Of a DNA stretch of 18,317 nt, positions 14,441-18,317 are shown piece by piece (the stretch's first letter is position 1; each line of letters begins with the position of its first letter). Under the pieces are notes generated by a model. It was not told the DNA's origin. It worked only from the letters and a program-made list of their open reading frames with translations, and did no database searches. The position numbers were made by a program, and so were the translations under genes. Source of the stretch: an uncultured Eubacteriales bacterium (GTDB lineage Bacteria; Bacillota; Clostridia; Christensenellales; CAG-917); NCBI GenBank assembly GCA_900551145.1, contig URUQ01000010.1, forward strand, positions 1 to 18,317, given 5' to 3'.

Positions 14441-16732
14441 ATGAGAACAAGGACTTTGAACGCTCGAAAAAGAAGTATTGATTTTGCCGATTTCAAACCG
14501 TCGGTCAAGACCGCAATAACGGTATCTGCTCAATGGCTTGCAATATTTTTGTTTGCGTCGGTGGACAGGTTCGGCTACGCGCTGTCGCTTGCGCTTGTAT
14601 GCGGACTGGTATTTGCACGCCAAAACGTACTCGTGCTTGCGCCGTGTTTTATCATTGCTAATTGCACGTTTATGCTGTCGTGGTTTATGTTACTTTACAC
14701 GTGCGCGCCCGTGCTGTTGTTATTTGGACTATACGCGCTTTTCTTCAAACTCAAAAAGAACGTCCCGCTCTGGTCGGTTGCGCTCGTCGCGCTTGTAGGT
14801 ATGATACCGTATGCGGTATGTTCTTGCTTGTTTGAAAAGGATTATTTGCTCGTCGGTATAAGTCTAATCGTGACGGCGGTTTTCACGTTTTGCCAAGGCA
14901 TAAGCGCGTACGCGGTGTTCGTAAGAGGCGCATTCCACAAGGCAACTATTGACGAGAAGATATGCTCGGCAGTGGTGCTTTGCGCAACGGGATATGCGCT
15001 TGCAGGCGTGGGCGGGTACGGGTTTTACGCCTATCACGCGGTGATTGCATTCGGAATTTTGGCGTGCTCTGTGTGCTTCAAGCCGAGTGTAACGCTTCTT
15101 TACGGCGTGCTTATGGGGCTTGGCGCTACGATAAAATTCGGCGGTGCGGAGTGGATGGGAGTTGCCGTTGCGACTGCTGCCGTTGCGGTGGCGTTTTCAC
15201 CGTTCACAAAATGGTCGTCCGCTCTTGCGATGCTTGCAATCGAGGGTATATGGTGGTTGCTTTCGGTATACTCCGGCGCGGGATGGCAATCGCTTATAAC
15301 GGTGGCGGTTGGCATAATCTCGTGCTTGTGTATCCCAAAAAGTGTGATTGCAAAAGTGAAAAGTCGCACTGCTTCTGACAATCGTCATGCTTATGCGGGT
15401 GTGGTGAACAGGCGTAGCAGAGAGATTGCGTTTCGACTGTCGTCGGCAAGCGACGTTTTTTACGATATGTCCACAAATCTCGAAAAAATCGCGCAATCAA
15501 CCTCCGATTGCTCGCCCGAAAAACTTGCAAAAGAGGTGGCAAGGAATTTTTGCGGAAAGTGTCGAGAAAGAGAAAGTTGTTTCGGAGCGCTCGGCTCGGA
15601 TACTTCGAGTGTAATCCAACCTATGGCGGACGCCGCACTCAATCGCGGTAGGGTTACGATACTCGATATGCCACCGTTCGTCACGGGGCGTTGCGCAAAT
15701 ATGCACTCGCTCGCGTCCGTAATCAACAGTACGGCGCAGGCGTACAAACAGCGTGTGAGCGAGGCGCAAAATCTTGCATTGTGCAAGAGTATGATGGCGG
15801 AGCAATTTGCAGGCGTTTCGCTCGTTTTGGATTCGCTTGCCACGGAGAGTGCGGGACAAATCAATTTCGCAAACGACGGGGTTGAAATGCTCAAAAGCGA
15901 CCTATTAAAGCACAATATCGTCGCAAGCGAGGTTGTGATAAGCGGAAGCGGGAACGATATGAAAGTGACTATGACCGTGCGTGCAAACGATGCGCAAAAG
16001 GCGGTTTTGCCTCGCATAGTGTCCCGCAATCTTCACGCCAATATAGAGGTCGAAAAGGTTGCGGAACGGGGTGACGGGCGACTCGTTTATCTTGCAGTTG
16101 CACCGTGTTTCGAGGTGGCGTACGGTATAGCGCAAAAGCGGTACGACGACGAGGCGTGCGGTGATACGATAAGCGTGCTTTGTCCATCTCGCAACAGTCG
16201 ACTTTTTGCGATTTGCGACGGTATGGGACACGGCAAAGAGGCAAGCGAGGCAAGCGGGAACGCAGTGAATATGATTGAAAGTTTTTATAGGGCGGGCATT
16301 GAAAGCCCCATTACACTCAGCCTCGTCAACAAACTGCTCAAATTGAGTTTTGACGACGTTTTTTCCACCCTCGATATCGCGGTGGTGGATATGCAGTCGG
16401 GCGGTCTCGACATCGTAAAACTCGGCTCGGCGTCAAGTTTCATTATCCGCAAAGAGAATATCGAGATGCTATCTTGCGCTTGCGCGCCGATGGGTATCCT
16501 CGACGATGTTGAAAGCATCACGTCGAGATATCAACTTTACGACGGAGATATGCTTCTTATGATGAGCGACGGAGTTTTCGACGTGCTCGAATCGAGCGGG
16601 ATTGCCGAGATGATTGACAATCTTTCCACTCAAAATCCGCAGACGCTTGCCGACGAAATTTTGAAAAAGGCACTCGAAAACGGCGCAAACGACGATTGCA
16701 CGGTGCTTGCTTTGCGATTGTTTGCGGTATAG
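14441..16732 (+). CDS. spoIIE: Stage II sporulation protein E, serine phosphatase
   Basis: The 763-residue protein has the SpoIIE plan: a short basic N-terminus, about ten membrane helices (roughly residues 23-295), a central regulatory/oligomerisation region with a cysteine cluster FCGKCRERESC, and a C-terminal PP2C phosphatase domain. Metal-binding aspartates are intact: D593 in CDGMGHG, D710 in MSDGVFD, and D751/D752 in ANDDCTV. In B. subtilis it sits at the polar septum and dephosphorylates SpoIIAA-P, activating sigma-F in the forespore. In-frame codons extend to 14276, but that stretch is filled with regulatory repeats and does not look like the family, so ATG 14441 is preferred. The order spoIIE-tilS-hpt is conserved in spore formers. 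Confidence 0.93.
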   Translation: MRTRTLNARKRSIDFADFKPSVKTAITVSAQWLAIFLFASVDRFGYALSLALVCGLVFARQNVLVLAPCFIIANCTFMLSWFMLLYTCAPVLLLFGLYALFFKLKKNVPLWSVALVALVGMIPYAVCSCLFEKDYLLVGISLIVTAVFTFCQGISAYAVFVRGAFHKATIDEKICSAVVLCATGYALAGVGGYGFYAYHAVIAFGILACSVCFKPSVTLLYGVLMGLGATIKFGGAEWMGVAVATAAVAVAFSPFTKWSSALAMLAIEGIWWLLSVYSGAGWQSLITVAVGIISCLCIPKSVIAKVKSRTASDNRHAYAGVVNRRSREIAFRLSSASDVFYDMSTNLEKIAQSTSDCSPEKLAKEVARNFCGKCRERESCFGALGSDTSSVIQPMADAALNRGRVTILDMPPFVTGRCANMHSLASVINSTAQAYKQRVSEAQNLALCKSMMAEQFAGVSLVLDSLATESAGQINFANDGVEMLKSDLLKHNIVASEVVISGSGNDMKVTMTVRANDAQKAVLPRIVSRNLHANIEVEKVAERGDGRLVYLAVAPCFEVAYGIAQKRYDDEACGDTISVLCPSRNSRLFAICDGMGHGKEASEASGNAVNMIESFYRAGIESPITLSLVNKLLKLSFDDVFSTLDIAVVDMQSGGLDIVKLGSASSFIIRKENIEMLSCACAPMGILDDVESITSRYQLYDGDMLLMMSDGVFDVLESSGIAEMIDNLSTQNPQTLADEILKKALENGANDDCTVLALRLFAV

Positions 16733-16735
16733 TTG

Positions 16736-16764
16736 TTGTGTTTTGAAGTTTTTTGCTGTATAAT
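16736..16764 (+). promoter_or_regulatory. Promoter of tilS, overlapping the end of spoIIE
   Basis: TTGTGT (16736-16741), a 17-base spacer and TATAAT (16759-16764) lie between the spoIIE stop (16732) and the tilS ATG. Seven bases separate TATAAT from the ATG, predicting a leader of zero or one base. Confidence 0.6.
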
Positions 16765-16771
16765 CGAAAAT

Positions 16772-18085
16772 ATGGCAAACGATATTCAAATATATTTGAA
16801 TAATTTTTTTGACGAATACGGTTTTTCGGATAAGAAAATCGGTGTCGCTCTGAGCGGCGGAAGGGATTCCGTCGCGCTTGCTTATGCACTGAAAAAGGGC
16901 GGTTACGACGTGGTCGCAATCAACGTCGAACACGGCATACGCGGTGAAAACAGCCTAAAAGACAGTGCATTTGTGCGTGATTTTTGCCAAAAATACGATA
17001 TTGTGCTTTATCAAGAGAGAGTCGATTCTTTGTCTTTTGCGCGCGACAACGGTTACACCGTCGAACAATCGGCAAGGATATTGCGATATCGAGTCTTTGA
17101 AAACGCGCTCGAAAAGGGAGTGTGCGATGTGGTCGCTCTTGCACATCATCAAGACGACCAAGCGGAAACTCTGCTTATGCGCATTATTCGAGGCACGGGC
17201 GTAAACGGGCTTTGCGGTATGAGAGCGGTGAGAGGAAAATATATCCGACCGCTTTTGGACTGTTCGAGGGAAGAAATCGACGAGTACGTGGCGCAAAACG
17301 GCATAGATTACGTGGACGACGAGACCAATTTTTGCACGGATTACACTCGCAATTATTTGCGCGCGGAACTCGCCGAACTAAAAAAACGCTTTCCGTCAAT
17401 TTGCAAAAATATGGCTCGCCTTTCGCAAAACGCAGTGGAGGAAGAGGACTTCGTAAACGAGTTTATTCCGAGCGTAGAGGCAAAAGACGGTGAAGTACGA
17501 CTAAACGTTTGCGATCTTGAAAACGATTTTGTGGCAAAAAGGCTTATCGTCAAGGCGGTCAACGCGCTGGGCGTCACGCAAGATATAGAAAGCAGACATT
17601 TTCCGCTCGTGCTTGCGCTAAAAGGTGCGCAAAACGGCAAAATGATTGAACTTACACACGGAATTTGCGTGCACAAGGACTTGGACGCGCTCGTTTTTAC
17701 GAAAGACGAGAACTTGGTCAAAACAAGTCAAACTCAGTTTGAAGTGCACGATTTCGACAACTTCGGCGCGAGCGTGCAACGCTCCGATAGGGAAGAATAC
17801 GAGGCGCAAAAGGGCAAAGGCGCGCTTTTTGTCGATGGGGACAAAATAGGTCAAAACGCCGTTCTGAGATATAGAAAAGACGGTGATTTTATAGAAAAAT
17901 TCGGTGGCGGAAGGAAGAGCCTCGGTGACTTTCTTACGGATAAGAAAATTCCGCTACGCAAAAGAGATACGCTCGTGTTGCTTGCGAGCGGTGACGAGGT
18001 TTTGGCGGTTTTCGGCGTGGAAATCTCAAAAAAGGTCGCAATCGACGACAATACGAAAAATATATTGAAACTTACGAAAAAATGA
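16772..18085 (+). CDS. tilS: tRNA(Ile)-lysidine synthase
   Basis: The 437-residue PP-loop ATPase attaches lysine to the wobble cytidine of the CAU-anticodon isoleucine tRNA, so that it reads AUA codons; it is normally essential. The ATP-binding PP-loop is ALSGGRDS (26-33), followed by VEHGIRGENS (52-61) and ALAHHQDDQAETLLMRIIRG, all characteristic of TilS. The C-terminal region has the RKDGDFIEKFGGGRKSLGDFLTDKKIPL...R segment of the TilS C domain. The ATG at 16772 aligns with the family start. No SD lies upstream; the -10 element does instead. Its stop overlaps an in-frame ATG (ATGA, 18082-18085) of the hpt frame. Confidence 0.95.
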   Translation: MANDIQIYLNNFFDEYGFSDKKIGVALSGGRDSVALAYALKKGGYDVVAINVEHGIRGENSLKDSAFVRDFCQKYDIVLYQERVDSLSFARDNGYTVEQSARILRYRVFENALEKGVCDVVALAHHQDDQAETLLMRIIRGTGVNGLCGMRAVRGKYIRPLLDCSREEIDEYVAQNGIDYVDDETNFCTDYTRNYLRAELAELKKRFPSICKNMARLSQNAVEEEDFVNEFIPSVEAKDGEVRLNVCDLENDFVAKRLIVKAVNALGVTQDIESRHFPLVLALKGAQNGKMIELTHGICVHKDLDALVFTKDENLVKTSQTQFEVHDFDNFGASVQRSDREEYEAQKGKGALFVDGDKIGQNAVLRYRKDGDFIEKFGGGRKSLGDFLTDKKIPLRKRDTLVLLASGDEVLAVFGVEISKKVAIDDNTKNILKLTKK

Positions 18086-18141
18086 ACGTGTGTACCGAAA
18101 ATGCACCGCAACAAATATTATACTTATCGCAAGAGGTCAAG

Positions 18142-18317
18142 ATGTACGGAAAAGAAATCAAGAAAGTGCTTATCACAAAAGACGAAATCGCAAAACGCGT
18201 TGCCGAACTCGGCGAACAAATCAACCGCGATTATGCGGGTGAGGCGGTCACTCTCGTTTGCACTTTGAGAGGTGCAAGCATATTTTTCGCGGACTTGGTG
18301 AGAGAACTCACGGGGGA
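18142..18317 (+). CDS. hpt: Hypoxanthine phosphoribosyltransferase, N-terminal part (cut by window end)
   Basis: The first 58 codons encode a start typical of Hpt/HprT: KEIKKVLITKDEIAKRVAELG, split in the family as a helix-strand entry, then CTLRGASIFFADLVREL, the equivalent of the usual LKGA..F.ADL pyrophosphate-binding segment. The enzyme makes IMP and GMP from hypoxanthine or guanine with PRPP, using bases released by DeoD. Its place after tilS is conserved in Bacillota. The ATG at 18142 was chosen because AGAGG (18132-18136) lies five bases upstream and the family begins here. An in-frame ATG at 18082, overlapping the tilS stop, would add 20 residues unlike the family. The active site is beyond the window. 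Confidence 0.88.
   Translation, partial: MYGKEIKKVLITKDEIAKRVAELGEQINRDYAGEAVTLVCTLRGASIFFADLVRELTG

Noticed and set aside
18082..18141. hpt start at the ATG overlapping the tilS stop
   Set aside because: The 20 added residues do not resemble Hpt N-termini, and the internal ATG at 18142 has a well-placed AGAGG.

Overview
The window looks like chromosomal DNA from an endospore-forming member of the Bacillota, most likely a clostridial lineage. This rests on SpoIIE, on the spoIIE-tilS-hpt gene order known from Bacillus and Clostridia, on Gram-positive-type Shine-Dalgarno (SD) sites (GAGGTGA, GGAGG) and consensus sigma-A promoters, and on moderate GC content judged by eye. No phage, transposon, CRISPR, tRNA or rRNA gene was seen. 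Gene density is high and no gene-free stretch exceeds 300 bases.

Layout. (1) Bases 1-267 hold no gene but contain a nested hairpin and two copies of an imperfect direct repeat. (2) Bases 268-1294 carry a two-gene unit: an MnmM/YtqB-type tRNA methyltransferase and a low-molecular-weight protein-tyrosine phosphatase. (3) Bases 1394-4668 carry two tandem paralogous lipoproteins of unknown function. Each has its own promoter and its own terminator, a lipobox, a large exterior domain, a C-terminal membrane helix and a charged tail. (4) Bases 4679-11658 are a co-directional nucleoside salvage and catabolism cluster: pdp, tdk, udk, psuG, deoC, deoD, deoB, cdd. It is bounded by a promoter and a strong intrinsic terminator, and has two internal leaders (before psuG and before deoD) rich in palindromes. 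(5) Bases 11689-14213, on the minus strand, encode an FGGY carbohydrate kinase (xylulokinase-like) and an ECF transporter S component. (6) Bases 14441-18317, on the plus strand, encode spoIIE, tilS and the start of hpt.

How the genes work together. Pdp and DeoD phosphorolyse pyrimidine and purine nucleosides. DeoB converts the ribose- or deoxyribose-1-phosphate to the 5-phosphate. DeoC splits deoxyribose-5-phosphate into acetaldehyde and glyceraldehyde-3-phosphate. Cdd deaminates cytidine, Udk and Tdk re-phosphorylate uridine/cytidine and thymidine, and PsuG releases uracil and ribose-5-phosphate from pseudouridine-5'-phosphate. The FGGY kinase may feed the pentose phosphate pathway, but its substrate is uncertain.

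Most notable: the tandem dual-anchored lipoprotein pair; three ACAC-N5-GTGT palindromes in front of psuG; three non-operon genes (ECF S component, spoIIE, tilS) whose TATAAT element sits only 6-9 bases before the ATG with no well-placed SD, suggesting leaderless mRNAs; and a complex repeat arrangement with a Spo0A-box match between the divergent ECF-S and spoIIE genes. No computation was run. Promoter, operator and start calls are read by eye.
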